Assembly (NCBI RefSeq): GCF_000717175.1
Contig: NZ_JNYD01000008.1
Coordinates: forward strand, 205,120-269,119
Source: Pseudonocardia autotrophica
GTDB taxonomy: Bacteria; Actinomycetota; Actinomycetes; Mycobacteriales; Pseudonocardiaceae
Direction: 5' to 3'
Length of the DNA: 64,000 nt
Under the pieces are notes generated by a model, which was not told the origin of the DNA, did not search any database, and was given only the letters and a program-made list of their open reading frames with translations. This document shows, piece after piece, positions 45,748 through 54,794 of the stretch. Within the stretch, counting starts at the first letter, position 1. The number at the start of each line of letters is the position of its first letter. Made by a program: the position numbers and the translations under genes.

Positions 45748-46118
45748 CAGTTCGTCTCCCCGGCGAAATACTTGGCCGCCTGGCGAAGAATCTCCCGCTC
45801 GGTCTCGAGCTTGGTCTTCTCCGCCCGCAACGCGGTGTTCTCGGCCTCGAGGCGGGCCAGGCGCTGCTCGGGCGTCTCATCCGCCTCGGACACGGCACCG
45901 GAATTCTGGCGCGGCGCACGCACCGAACGCGCGCTTCGGCTGCGGGTCCCGTCGGGGGCGGTGCGCGTGCCGGTGCCGAGGTTGTCGAGCCACAACGCCA
46001 GCGTGGTCCGCTCGACTCCCAGGTCGGCGGCGATGCCCTTCACCGTCGCCCCGGGCGTGGACTCGTACAGCTCGACGGCCTGCCGACGGAACTCGTCGGA
46101 GTAGTTCTTGCGGGCCAT
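45744..46118 (-). CDS. IS3-family transposase OrfA
   Basis: 124 residues. It begins MARKNYSDEFRRQAVELYES, with an HTH (ATVKGIAADLGVERTTLALW) and a C-terminal leucine-rich coiled coil (QRLARLEAENTALRAEKTKL). First component of the transposase. Confidence 0.95.
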   Translation of the reverse strand: MARKNYSDEFRRQAVELYESTPGATVKGIAADLGVERTTLALWLDNLGTGTRTAPDGTRSRSARSVRAPRQNSGAVSEADETPEQRLARLEAENTALRAEKTKLETEREILRQAAKYFAGETNW

Positions 46119-47403
46119 GGTCAGACATCATCTCGCTTCCCCCGACGGTGCGGGGATCAGCGTGTCCACGAAACGGGGTCAGGGCCCAGTCGCTGCTCGG
46201 CGTGCTTCAGCCGGGTGAGCTGGTGGTGGGGAAGTCGACGGTGCCTGTGGGCACCGCCGCGAGGCTTGCGGAACTCGTGGTCGAGAAGGTGCCCGGCGCG
46301 GCTCTGGCATGGAATCCCGAGTTCCTGCGCGAGGGGTTCGCGGTGCAGGACACGCTGCACCCGGACCGGCTGGTGTACGGCATCCCGCAGGACGAGACCG
46401 GCCCGACCGCGGAGGCGCTGCTCGACGAGGTCTACGCGCCGATTGTCGCGGCGGGGACGCCCAAGGTCGTGACTGACTATGCCACCGCGGAGATGGTGAA
46501 GACGGCAGCCAATTCGTTCCTTGCCACGAAGATCTCCTTCATCAACGCGATGGCCGAGCTGTGCGAGGCGACCGGGGCGGACGTCAAGCAGCTTGCCGAC
46601 GCGATCGGCTACGACGACCGGATCGGCCGCAAGTTCCTCAACGCCGGCTTGGGGTTCGGCGGCGGCTGCCTGCCCAAGGACATCCGTGCCTTCATGGCGC
46701 GGACCGGTGAGCTCGGCGCGGACCAGGCGCTGACGTTCCTGCGGGAGGTGGACAACATCAACATGCGTCGGCGGATCCGGATGGTGGAGCTGGCGCGTGA
46801 GGTGCTCGACGGTTCGCTACTCGGCAAACGGGTGGCGGTGCTCGGGGCGGCGTTCAAGCCGGAGAGCGACGACATCCGGGACTCGCCGGCGCTAAACGTC
46901 GCCGCGCAGTTGCAGCTTCAGGGCGCGAACGTCGTGCTGACCGATCCGGCTGCTATCGAGAACTGCAAGAAGCAGTGGCCGCAGATCGACTACGCCGACA
47001 CCCCGGAGGAAGCGGCCAAGGGCGCTGACGCGGTGCTGCTGCTGACCGAGTGGAAGCAGTTCCGCGAGCTGGACCCGGTGGCGTTCGGCAAGGTCGTCAG
47101 GCAGAAGCGGGTGCTCGACGGGCGCAACGCGCTCGACCGCGACAAGTGGGAAGCCGCGGGGTGGAGCTACCGGGCCCTCGGTCGTCGCCACTCGTCCTGA
47201 GGGGCTATGGGTCGTCGTGAGGGCTCCTCACGCTACGCACGGAGGTCGAGCAGACGGCGGTCGTGCCGGGGCCGGATGACGAGCCGTCGGACTCGGGCAA
47301 GGGTGAGATCTACGTACAGACCCGTGTCACTGGCGGACGCGATGCTGAGGCACGGGTCGTGCGGGCGCGCGGTCCGAGGGTTGAGTCAGATGCGGAGTGA
47401 CGA

Positions 47404-47646
47404 ATGCGGAGAAGTGTGCAGGCCGGGCTGATCCTTTCGGCGATCTTCACGTCGACGATCGGTACGACGGCGGTCGCAGCCGCCGCCGTTCCAGCGGCAG
47501 CCGGCGACCACAACTGCGCCGGCGCGGCGGTGAGCTCCATGGCCGGGCCCGGCTTCGGCAGCGGGGTCTCCTCGCTCGCGCACCAGCAGCTCGTCGACAA
47601 CATCGGCCTGGCCGACTGCCGGCAACCGCCCCGCCAGAACCCGTAG
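47404..47646 (+). CDS. Small secreted protein
   Basis: 80 residues. Clear signal peptide: MRRSVQAGLILSAIFTSTIG... then an Ala-rich region to about residue 33. The mature part is about 45 residues with two Cys (HNCAG and ADCRQ) that could form one disulphide. No family recognised. It is monocistronic by appearance. Confidence 0.55.
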   Translation: MRRSVQAGLILSAIFTSTIGTTAVAAAAVPAAAGDHNCAGAAVSSMAGPGFGSGVSSLAHQQLVDNIGLADCRQPPRQNP

Positions 47647-47772
47647 CAGGGCGATCGCCACCCGCTCGCGTCACTCACAGCAGCGGCGCTCAGGGCGGGA
47701 CTTCTCGAGTGCGTCGGTCGTCGGCGGACGGGTGGGTGGCGCTGCGCCGAGGGCTGAGCCAGAGCTTGATTC

Positions 47773-47788
47773 TCGAACATGTGTTCGA
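47773..47788. promoter_or_regulatory. LexA SOS box
   Basis: TCGAACATGTGTTCGA is a perfect 16-bp palindrome matching the actinobacterial/mycobacterial SOS box TCGAAC-N4-GTTCGA. A -10-like TACACT follows at 47789, leaving about six bases before the GTG start at 47801, so the transcript is probably leaderless. LexA should repress the HNH gene until DNA damage. Confidence 0.85.
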
Positions 47789-47800
47789 TACACTTTGGAC

Positions 47801-49132
47801 GTGACCGGCTGGGCGGAGATGGCGCACGAGGAGCTCCTCGCGGCCGTCGCCGATGCCCAGCTGGCGCGGAACGCGATCGACGCGCGGATGCTCGCGGCGG
47901 TGGCCGAGCTGGAGTCGCGCGGGCTGGCTCCCGAACACGGGTACCGGGACACGGCGGACATGCTGCAGTCGGTGCAGCGGGTGCCCGTAGCCGTGGCCAG
48001 GGCGCGGGTCCGGGCGGCGCGGGCGGTGGTGCCGGAGCGGTCGTTGCTGGGAGAGGAGCTACCGGCCGAGCTGCCGTCGACGGCGCTCGGGCTCGCCGCC
48101 GCGGAGATCTCGTTCGAGCACGTGCGGGTGATTCAGCAGACGATCGCCGCGCTGCCCGCGCATCTCGAGGCCGACCACCGCAAGCCACTGGAGCGGGACC
48201 TCGCCGAGCTGGGGCGCACCCTCGACCCGGAGGCGTTGCGGCGGGCGGGGAAGCACGCGTTGGCACTGCTCGACCCGGACGGGCCCCGGCCGCGGGACGG
48301 CGCGCCGGCGCGGACTCGGCTTCGGTTCATGCCGCGCGGGGAGGGGTTCGAGGCGCGCGGCTGGTTCGACCGGGAGTCCGCGGCGGTTGTTCGCACGGCG
48401 CTGTCTCCGCTGTCTGAGCTGGTGCCCGAGCACGGCCCGGGCGAGTGCGAGGAGACCGGATGCGAGCACCTGCCGGGCGAGCGGAGGCCGGATCCCCGGT
48501 CGATCGCCGAGCGGGAGGGCGACGCGCTGGTCGAGCTGTGCCGCCGGATGCTCGACTCCGGGGCCCTGCCGATCGACGGCGGCGCGCGGCCGCAGGTCAC
48601 GGTGACGATTCCGCTGACGGAGCTTCGGGGCTCCGGTGCCGGCTTGCTGAGCTTTGGGGACGGCACACTGGCCTCGGCGATCAAGGCGGAGGACGCGCGG
48701 CGGTGGGCCTGCGACGCGGCGATCGTGCCGATCGTGCTGGGGTCGCGGGGTGAACCGCTCGACGTCGGGCGGCGCTCTCGGCTGGTGACCCCGGCCTTGC
48801 GGCGGGCGTTGGAGCAGCGCGACGGAGGTTGTGCTCAGCCGGGCTGCTCCATCCCGGCCCAGTGGACGGCGGCGCACCACATCGAACACTGGTCGAAGGG
48901 CGGCTCCACCTGCCTGGAGAACCTGGTGCTCCTATGTCCGAGGCATCATCGCCTCGTCCATCGCGGCGAATGGACGATCATGATGGAGGACGGGCTCCCC
49001 GTCTTCCACCCGCCCTGGTGGGCAGGAGGAAGACCCAGCCGAAATCTGTTGCACCGGCCCGACCTGATCGGGCGGGTGGACGAGCCTGCGTTGCCCTCGC
49101 GCGGGGAGCGCGCGCTCGCGCTGCTCGACTGA
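47801..49132 (+). CDS. DUF222/HNH endonuclease-like protein (13E12-repeat type)
   Basis: 443 residues from GTG 47801, chosen for its position after the SOS box and -10 element. The N-terminal DUF222 domain (ELLAAVADAQLARNAIDARML ... SVQRVPVAVARARVRAARAV) is helical. The C-terminal HNH motif is AAHHIEHWSKGGSTCLENLVLLC with CPRHHRLVH. Members of this family in mycobacteria (13E12 repeats) are known to carry SOS boxes. The biological role is not settled; a mobile or DNA-damage-related nuclease is plausible. Nearby DNA holds two IS3-type elements but no sign that this gene is itself mobile. Confidence 0.85.
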   Translation: MTGWAEMAHEELLAAVADAQLARNAIDARMLAAVAELESRGLAPEHGYRDTADMLQSVQRVPVAVARARVRAARAVVPERSLLGEELPAELPSTALGLAAAEISFEHVRVIQQTIAALPAHLEADHRKPLERDLAELGRTLDPEALRRAGKHALALLDPDGPRPRDGAPARTRLRFMPRGEGFEARGWFDRESAAVVRTALSPLSELVPEHGPGECEETGCEHLPGERRPDPRSIAEREGDALVELCRRMLDSGALPIDGGARPQVTVTIPLTELRGSGAGLLSFGDGTLASAIKAEDARRWACDAAIVPIVLGSRGEPLDVGRRSRLVTPALRRALEQRDGGCAQPGCSIPAQWTAAHHIEHWSKGGSTCLENLVLLCPRHHRLVHRGEWTIMMEDGLPVFHPPWWAGGRPSRNLLHRPDLIGRVDEPALPSRGERALALLD

Positions 49133-49264
49133 GCACCGCCGCGCTGGATCCGGAGAAGACCAGGTCACCGGATCCCGCCCGTGTCTCCGAGGGGGAACAA
49201 CACCAGCGCGCCCTAGCACTCCACGACGGCTCACCTGGCCGTCGCGTCGAGTGCGGAGGCGCAG

Positions 49265-49804
49265 ATGGCCCACCCCTCTGAGTCCTGCCGGCCCGTCCCC
49301 AGCCGTCCCCGTGACCTGCGGCGGCTCGAGCCCGAACGTCGGCTTCGCTTCGCGCCCGGCGCCACCCTCGCCCGCTGGTGGCGCGAGCTGACTCTGCTCG
49401 GCGGGCTCGGCGTGCTCTGGTCCGAGTTCGGGTGGGTCGCGCCAGTCACCACCGTCGGAACAGTCGCGCTGTCCTTGCTGTTTGGGCCCGCGCGAGAACG
49501 GGTGGCGGGGGAGGTGCTCGCGCTCGTCGTGCTGCACCGGGTGCGTGTCGGGTGCGTGTGGGCCGGGTTGGAGAACCGGTCCGGCAACCTCCCGCTGCTG
49601 GTCAATGCCCGGCCGTGTGGCGAGGCCGTCGTCGTCACCGCGTTCTGTCGTCTGGGTACCAGGCGTGAGGACTTCGCCGCCGCGGCCGAGGTGATTGCGG
49701 AGGCGTGCGGGGCGCTGCGGGTGATTGTGGCGCGCGACTCGCCGCGGCGGGAGCGGATGCTGATCGTGGTCGTGCGACCGCGGTGGGGGTGGCCAGGGAG
49801 GTAG
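49265..49804 (+). CDS. Hypothetical two-TM membrane protein
   Basis: 179 residues; ATG 49265. Basic N-terminus, then a helical pair (LTLLGGLGVLWSEFGWVAP and VTTVGTVALSLLFGPA) at about 42-75, then a soluble alpha/beta C-terminus (LPLLVNARPCGEAVVVTAF, EDFAAAAEVIAEACGALRVIV). The pattern recalls small membrane proteins found next to FtsK-like conjugation genes in actinobacterial integrative elements, but no such neighbours are visible here. Function unknown. Confidence 0.5.
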   Translation: MAHPSESCRPVPSRPRDLRRLEPERRLRFAPGATLARWWRELTLLGGLGVLWSEFGWVAPVTTVGTVALSLLFGPARERVAGEVLALVVLHRVRVGCVWAGLENRSGNLPLLVNARPCGEAVVVTAFCRLGTRREDFAAAAEVIAEACGALRVIVARDSPRRERMLIVVVRPRWGWPGR

Positions 49805-49972
49805 GTGTCGGGTGATCGCCCGACACCGCACGCGTCGGACGTCTGCCCACACTTTTCTGCGGATCGCGAGGGGACCGGGTCCTCCGCGCCCGTAGGACGG
49901 AGTGCGCGGCAAGGCGAAAGGTCGGCGCGGGCGACGCGGTGGACGCCCCCGGACACCTGCGGGGAGGCGTCC

Positions 49973-50660
49973 GTGAACGTGCACGAGCGGAAGCAGGAAC
50001 CGGATCAGTGGTGCCGATGCCTCCTGTGTCGCATCGGCGACGAGGAGGCGGTCGCGGTGCTGCGGGGGTGCGGGGCGAGCGGGCCGGGCTGGGACGGGGT
50101 GGCCGAGCACCTCGCCCGCTACGCCCTGGCCACCATGCACCAGCAGTTCCTGCGGCACACGCTGGTCACGGAGGCCAACGTCCACCGCAGGCGAGCCGGG
50201 CTGCACCCGTTGTGGCTCACACCGGAGGACGGGGAGATGCTCCGCACCGACGGCGCCCAGCGGAGCGAGCTGTTCGACGCCACCGTGGCGCACGCGTTGG
50301 CCCGCTTCAAGCGGCACGACGTCGTCGGCGGGCGGTGGCGGCCCGGCGGGCGGGCCGTGCCCGGCTACCTCGTCACCCGCTGCTACTTCGTCCTCGGGGA
50401 GCAGCTCACGGCCTGGCGCCCCGGGCGCGACCGGGCCGCGCTGACCCTGGCCGCCGAGGTGCAGAAGGCCCGCGAGCAGGCCCGGCTCGCCGAGGTCGAT
50501 CTCGTCGACGCCCTTCGCGACCAGCCCACCGGCCGTCTCGACCCGCTTCTGCGCACCATGCCGGACACCCTGCGCGCCGCCGTCGACCACCGGCTCGCCC
50601 ACGACGGAGCCGGCTGGGCCGACGCGGCACGCGCACTGCAGGTCAGCCCCAAGGTCAGCA
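49973..50660 (+). pseudogene. Regulator/NTPase/TPR gene, N-terminal segment
   Basis: Starts GTG 49973 after GGGGAGG. About 225 readable residues: CRCLLCRIGDEEAVAVLRG, then a helical region (DATVAHALARFKRHDVVGG, YLVTRCYFVLGEQLTAW) and an HTH-like end (LRAAVDHRLAHDGAGWADAA). This resembles the sigma-factor-like N-terminus of actinobacterial sigma-like/NB-ARC/TPR fusions. After about 50660 the plus strand stops making sense because the NTPase part lies on the opposite strand. Original product: probably a large signal-transducing NTPase. Confidence 0.6.
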
Positions 50661-50680
50661 GCGCGCCGAGCTCGCGCTGC

Positions 50681-51449
50681 CAGCGCGACGACGGCCTGGG
50701 CGTGCGACCGGGCCGGCGCGTTCCGGCGTGCCAGCTCCGCGAACCCGTGGTGCAGCTGGACCACCGTGGTGCCGTCGGCCGCCTCACGACGGTCGAGCAG
50801 CCCCACCCGCACGAGCGCGTCGAGCGCCTCGGGGTCCTCGGGTACGACAGCGGCGGGCAGGGGCTCGTCCGGGTGGAACCGGGCGAGCACCCCGAGCAGG
50901 CCCTCGGCCCGGTCCCGGAGTTCGCCCGGCACCGCGTCGAGGCAGACCTCGAAGGTGGCCGCGACGGCGTCGCCGCCCGGCAGTGCACTCGGGTCCAGGT
51001 CCGCGAGCATCTCCTCCAACCGCGCGGTGCCACCCGACGCCGCGGCCTCCCCGGCACCCCGCAGGGCCAGCGGCAGGCCCCCGAGCAGCGAGGACAACCG
51101 CTGCGCCGGCTCCGCCCAACCGCTGCGGGCGGGCGTGGGAAGCCGGTCGAGGACGATCCTCGCCCCCGACTGCGGGTCGAGCCCCCGCACACGATGGACG
51201 ACGGCGGTCCAGAGCGCCTCGGCCCGCACAGCCGGGTCGACGGGCCGCAGGGCGAGGTCGAGCCGGCGGGTGGGCGCGCCGAGGAGGCGGGCGACCCGGC
51301 GCAGCCCGTCGCAGACGTCGTCGAGGTCGTGGGCGGTCACGCAGATCGCGCGGTTGCGCCCGCCGAGGTGTGCGGCCACCGCGCGGGCCGTGGTCGTCTT
51401 GCCGAGCCCCGCCTCCCCGACCAGCACGAGCGCAGGCCCGCCGAGCGGC
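50681..51449 (-). pseudogene. Inverted NTPase (NB-ARC-like) segment of the same gene
   Basis: On the minus strand the sequence reads PALVLVGEAGLGKTTTARAV (Walker A at 51392-51418), then VLDRLPTPARSGWAEPAQRL, GGLPLALRGAGEAA and a winged-helix-like LLDRREAADGTTVVQLHHGF. It has no start or stop of its own; the frame runs on antisense to its neighbours on both sides. It lies exactly between the N-terminal and TPR parts, so it is an inverted internal piece. An inverted repeat with 18 of 19 bases matching is found at 50662-50680 and 51493-51511. The true breakpoint on the right is nearer 51450 because a complete TPR unit begins there. Confidence 0.65.
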
Positions 51450-51454
51450 CATGC

Positions 51455-53121
51455 CTGCGCGACCAGTACCTCCTCGGCTGGGTCCTCGCGGAGCAGCGCG
51501 AGCTCGACGCGGCCGCGCGCCGGCTGATCGGGGTGCTCGTGGAGCGGACCGAGCTGCTCGGCCCCCTCCACCGCGAGACCCTGGCGACTCGGCATCGGCT
51601 GGCCTGGGTGACGGGGATGGCCGGCAACCCGGTCGAGGCGGAGGAGGAGCTGCGCGCGCTCGTGCGGCTACGGGAGGAGCTGCACGGCACCCGCGCGCAC
51701 CTCGACGTGCACAACTCGCGTTACCGGCTCGGCTGCCTGCTGGCGCAGGACGCGTTCGGCAAGGAGGGGCTGGACGAGGCCCGGGAGCTGTTCGCCTCGC
51801 TCTGCGAGGAGTTGGAGCCCCTTGGCGCGACGCATTCGATGACGTTGATGGTCCGGGTCCGGCAGGCCTGGGTCGCGATGCGGCAGCTGCGCTTCGACGA
51901 CGCCGTCGACGCCTACTCCGACCTCCTCGCCGACCAGGAGAAGGTGCTCGGCGTCGACCACGCCCGCACGCTGCGCACCCGCCACACGCTCGCCCGGCTC
52001 ACCCTGGCGCTCGGCGACGCGCGCAAGGCCGAGGAGGACCTGCGGGGGTGGTGCGGAGTCGGCGGGAGGTGCTGGGGTCCAGCCATCCGCACACGATGGA
52101 TAGCCGTTCCTACCGGGCGTGGGCGTTGCTGCGCAGCGGGCGGGTGCAGGCGGCAGACCGGGAGCTGCAGGCGTTGCTGGCCGATCGACGGCGGGTGCTG
52201 GGCGACGATCACCTGGCTACCCTGACGACGCGTTACTACCTGGCTAGGGTCGTGACCCGGCGGGGGCGGCTCGCCGACGCCCGGGCCCGGTTCTCGCGCT
52301 TGGCTCCGCACGCCGCAATGCTGCTCGGCGACGAGGACCGGCTGGTGCTGGAGATTCGGCACGGGGCTGCCGTCGTCGAGGCGCTGTCCGGACGTCTGGC
52401 GGCGGCGGAGGCGGCGTTGGAGGAGATCCACGCCGTGCGGAACCGGGTGTACGGGCCTGGTGATCCGGACACTCTTGCGACGCGCGAGCAGCTGGTGTGG
52501 GTCGTCGGAACCGCAGGGCGGGTGTCCACGGCCCTCGCGGAGAGTTCACGGGTTCTGCAGGACACCGTCCGGGTGCTGGGGGAGCACCATCCCCACTCCC
52601 TCGCCGCGCTCTACCGACGGATCTGGGTGCTCGGGCTCGCCGGCCGCCGGGCGGAGGCGTTCGATCTGCTGCCGCGCTTCGAGGCGCTGACCCGGGAGGT
52701 CGGCGCCGACGAGCTCCGCTGCGCCTCGCTGACCGCCTGGCTGCTGCGGCTCGACGGCAGGCTCGACTCGGCTGCGCGCGCCTCGGCTGCCGCAGTGGAT
52801 CTGCACACCGAGGTGCTGGGGCCGCACGAGGTGGAGACCATGCGGAGCCTCGACGCCCTCGGGCTGGTCCACCTCCTTCAGGGGCGACTCCCCGCCGCCG
52901 AGACGATCTTCCGGGACGTCCTCGACCGGCGGATTCGGGAGCTGGGGGAGGAGCACCTCGACACCCTCGTCGCCCGGATGCACCTTGCCGGGGTGTTGAT
53001 GCGCCGCGGTCACTTTTCAGCGGCTGCTCGCGAGCTCGCGCTGATGCGGGACGGGGTGCGGGGGGTGGACCCGGAACACCCGCTCGTCAGGAGGCTGCCG
53101 GACGTGGGGTGGGGGAGGTGA
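51455..53121 (+). pseudogene. TPR-rich C-terminal segment of the disrupted gene
   Basis: About 13 TPR-like units of about 42 residues. Examples: YLLGWVLAEQRELDAAARRL, TRHRLAWVTGMAGNPVEAEE, ARKAEEDLRG. A one-base loss in a G run near 52050 is then needed to continue VVRSRREVLGSSHPHTMDSR and on to the stop at 53121. Late units include AALYRRIWVLGLAGRRAEAF and SLDALGLVHLLQGRLPAAET. This Kinesin-light-chain-like TPR style is typical of NB-ARC/TPR signalling proteins. Because of the inversion the protein cannot be made as one chain. Confidence 0.7.
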
Positions 53122-53217
53122 GATCCTCCAACACGCAAGGTGCCGTAACGCCACGGATACGCAGGGCGACCACTTCCTCACCTCGGGCGCTCCCCGTTCC
53201 CCGAGGTGGGGGTCTCC

Positions 53218-53664
53218 ATGCGCGTCGTCATTCTCACCGTGATCAGCAGCGCAGTTTTCCTCTGCGCAGGGTGCGGGCCCGCTGCCGAAGCGGACTCCCG
53301 TGGTTCGTTCCATCCTGCGGTGACGCCGACGCCACCGTCCTCCTCGACAGGTAGCGTTTCGCCCGAGTCCGACCAGCCGACCGTGACACGAGAGGAGACA
53401 CGGGCGCCGGCTGCGAACGGCCGGACCCACGCTGCTCAGCCTCCGACCACACCGGCTGTTGCTACTACGGCTGCAGCGACGTCTACCGCCGTGACACCCG
53501 AGACCGTTCCCGTCGTGCCTGTCCAACTGCCGGCGCCGATAGCTCGTAGAGACTGCCCGTCCGAGCCGTGCACGACGACTGCAAGGACCACGCCGCCACC
53601 TACGCAAACCACCGCTCCACCAACATCGAAGGCTTATGTACCGCCCTCGGGTGGCGGCACGTGA
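53218..53664 (+). CDS. Lipoprotein with Pro/Thr-rich body
   Basis: 148 residues from ATG 53218. Signal MRVVILTVISSAVFLCAGCG with a lipobox ending in Cys. The mature part is low-complexity Pro/Thr/Ala with one DCPSEPC segment, likely an extended wall spacer. It overlaps the next gene by four bases. A TACGCAG half-site lies about 50 bases before its start (53159). It appears to open the long operon-like array that follows. Confidence 0.6.
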   Translation: MRVVILTVISSAVFLCAGCGPAAEADSRGSFHPAVTPTPPSSSTGSVSPESDQPTVTREETRAPAANGRTHAAQPPTTPAVATTAAATSTAVTPETVPVVPVQLPAPIARRDCPSEPCTTTARTTPPPTQTTAPPTSKAYVPPSGGGT

Positions 53665-54533
53665 GCGAGTCGGCTGTGGCGCGGGCAGCGACTGGCGGCG
53701 GAAGCGCCGCGCGTTTGCAGCTTCTGTCCAGCTTCCTCACACCGCTGACGGTTTTGACCGGTCTCCTCGTCTATGTCGGATGGGTCCGAACCCGCGCCTT
53801 CTATGACTGGTTCGGCGTGAAGTCCGGGCTGCTCGGCTTCAGCCCGCAGGACCTCACACTGCAGAGCGCGGACGTCGGATCCGCGTCCGTGTTCGTCCTC
53901 GCGTTGGTCTGCTGCGCGCTCGTGACCGTCGACTGGGTGATCTCGCTCGTCCTCGCCCGTGAGGAGCTCGGAGTGTGGGGCCGGCGCATACGTCTGGGCC
54001 TAGCCGGTGTTGGAATCGTCCTGGTAGTCGTCGCCCTGCTCACGGCCCGGGCCTACGCCGTCATCGCGGCTGTCCCGCCGATTGCCGGAGCCGGCCTGCT
54101 GGCGCTCGGCGCAACGATGCTGCTGCGCTTCGGCGCCGGCGTGCCCGGACGGCCTGCGCCGCTTCCGCGCGCCGCTGCCGTCGTCGGCGTGCTCGTTCTG
54201 GCCCTGTCCGCGTTCTGGGCGGCCACGACCTACGCACGCACCTTGGGAACAGGTGCGGCCCGCGACCTCGCCGCCGATCCCGGCAGCATGCCTCTGGTGA
54301 CGATCTACAGCGAAAAGCCCATCGATCTCAGCGGGGGATCCCTGGTCACCGCAGCGCGGGTACCGAACTCGGACGGAGGTCCTACTTACCGCTACACGGG
54401 TCCGCGGCTGTTGACCTACTCCAACGACCGCTGGTTTCTCGTCACCGATCTCGGCGAAGCAGGTTATCGACCCGCTGTTGTGGTCGTCCACGACGAGGAG
54501 GCAGTGCGCGTCGAGACTCGGGCACCGGCCTGA
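53661..54533 (+). CDS. Multi-pass membrane protein
   Basis: 290 residues from GTG 53661, overlapping the lipoprotein stop (GTGA). About four to five membrane helices: LLSSFLTPLTVLTGLLVYVG, SVFVLALVCCALVTVDWVIS, LGLAGVGIVLVVVALLTA, and PRAAAVVGVLVLALSAFWAA. A small extracytoplasmic or cytoplasmic C-terminal domain follows (MPLVTIYSEKPIDLSGGSLV). No family recognised. It is coupled to the lipoprotein, so the pair may form an envelope sensor. Confidence 0.6.
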   Translation: MSESAVARAATGGGSAARLQLLSSFLTPLTVLTGLLVYVGWVRTRAFYDWFGVKSGLLGFSPQDLTLQSADVGSASVFVLALVCCALVTVDWVISLVLAREELGVWGRRIRLGLAGVGIVLVVVALLTARAYAVIAAVPPIAGAGLLALGATMLLRFGAGVPGRPAPLPRAAAVVGVLVLALSAFWAATTYARTLGTGAARDLAADPGSMPLVTIYSEKPIDLSGGSLVTAARVPNSDGGPTYRYTGPRLLTYSNDRWFLVTDLGEAGYRPAVVVVHDEEAVRVETRAPA

Positions 54534-54673
54534 CGAGCGTCGTGACGTGACGCGACATCCGAACCTGGGCATTGGTCCACTGCGAAGGCGCGGGCACTCA
54601 GCTGCGTGATCGGGCGTGATGCCGAGACCCGTCAAATCTGGTGACGGTGTGTGGTGCATAGCTGAAGGCGCAA

Positions 54674-54682
54674 TACGTACTT
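54674..54682. promoter_or_regulatory. TACGTACTT element
   Basis: TACGTACTT occurs about 115 bases before the next membrane protein gene and matches words in the sites at 14582 and 15258. Weak evidence; recurrence only. Confidence 0.25.
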
Positions 54683-54794
54683 CTCCCCGGGTCCCGACGC
54701 CGCCCCACTTAGGCACCCTCCGTATCAAGCCGTGTACGCCACTTCTCAGGGGTCATGCGGGCGTGATGAGGCCTTCCGAAGATCTGTGGCGGCG

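Larger units (their letters stand above)
44801..46181 (-). mobile_element. IS3-family insertion sequence with 5-bp target duplication
   Basis: 1381 bp. Inverted ends TGACCCCG...TGGACACG match at both sides. Direct repeats GGGCC at 44796-44800 and 46182-46186 flank it, and their collapse restores the ugd reading frame exactly. It carries orfA and orfB on the minus strand, both intact, so it is a recent and possibly active insertion. Its proteins differ from those of the element at 17.9-19.2 kb. Confidence 0.9.
44484..47200 (+). pseudogene. ugd: UDP-glucose 6-dehydrogenase gene, frameshifted and split by an IS3-type element
   Basis: It starts ATG 44484 (MKLSVIGCGYLGAVHAASMA, NAD-binding). Near 44605 one base is missing: after DASKIGL the frame must shift to read TGRAPFFEPEFEELL. 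At 44800 the element enters, and coding resumes at 46187. Removing it with one copy of GGGCC gives E-W-A-Q-S-L-L in frame. The rest is intact: GELVVGKSTVPVGT, AWNPEFLREGFAV, ANSFLATKISFINAMAEL, and GFGGGCLPKDIRAF with the catalytic Cys. Then AAFKPESDDIRDSPAL to the stop at 47200. The enzyme would oxidise UDP-glucose to UDP-glucuronate for the polysaccharide; here it is inactive because of the insertion. Confidence 0.85.

Noticed and set aside
47404..47646. Bacteriocin or RiPP precursor
   Set aside because: It has a normal Sec signal peptide and no modification enzymes nearby; kept as a small secreted protein.
50662..51511. Site-specific invertase system
   Set aside because: An inverted repeat exists but no invertase or recombinase gene is near, and the breakpoint does not fall exactly in the right-hand repeat.
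48932..51595. 887-residue minus-strand frame treated as one gene
   Set aside because: Only the stretch 50681-51449 has protein-like motifs (the inverted NTPase); the rest is antisense to HNH, membrane and regulator genes.
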